5,724 nt of DNA from Pseudomonadota bacterium. Lineage in GTDB: Bacteria > Pseudomonadota > Alphaproteobacteria > Rhodospirillales > Magnetospirillaceae. The notes below the pieces were generated by a model. That model searched no databases. It was not told the origin of the DNA and saw nothing but the letters and a program-made list of their open reading frames with translations. Where the stretch lies: the NCBI GenBank assembly GCA_023437865.1, contig JAEZFE010000220.1:1-5724 (forward strand), read 5' to 3'. The position numbers were made by a program, and so were the translations under genes. Positions 5,724 through 5,724 of the stretch are shown piece by piece. The stretch's first letter is position 1; each line of letters starts with the position of its first letter.

Positions 5724-5724
5724 C

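Overview
This window looks like chromosome of a GC-rich alphaproteobacterium, most likely a Rhodospirillales / Magnetospirillum-like organism. That placement is an inference from the high GC, codon choice and gene content; no 16S rRNA or taxonomic marker is present. The main content is an incomplete electron-transfer operon on the minus strand that resembles the outer-membrane 'porin-cytochrome' conduits (MtrAB / PioAB / MtoAB) used to move electrons across the outer membrane.

Layout. (i) Positions 2-409, plus strand: the last 135 residues of an NCS2/AzgA-type nucleobase permease, cut by the window edge. (ii) 427-575, plus strand: a hairpin, a near-consensus sigma70 promoter and a complete tRNA-Leu with anticodon CAA and an encoded CCA end. 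(iii) 576-815: about 240 bases with no credible gene; it lies between the converging tRNA and mtr operon and holds an 8-bp perfect inverted repeat that could end transcription. (iv) 816-5723, minus strand, transcribed right to left: a b-type cytochrome membrane protein (5' end outside the window), a periplasmic c-type cytochrome with an ethylbenzene-dehydrogenase-like haem domain, a ten-haem MtrA/DmsE-type cytochrome, and an MtrB/PioB-type outer-membrane beta-barrel.

How the genes may work together (inference from family knowledge): the b-type cytochrome exchanges electrons with the quinone pool in the inner membrane, the soluble c-type cytochrome shuttles them across the periplasm, and the decahaem protein sits inside the 744-residue barrel as a wire through the outer membrane. 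The direction could be outward (respiration of an extracellular or poorly soluble acceptor) or inward (for example Fe(II) oxidation). The set lacks, within the window, a CymA-type tetrahaem quinol oxidase, an MtrC/OmcA-type surface cytochrome and a PioC-type HiPIP, so it is not simply a copy of the Shewanella, Rhodopseudomonas or Sideroxydans systems.

The best leads for a second look are this unusual partner set, a CX3CH (rather than CXXCH) second motif in the periplasmic cytochrome, a 12-bp hairpin between the decahaem and barrel genes, a cysteine-free mature barrel with patches of low GC, and the tRNA-Leu next to the operon's 3' end.
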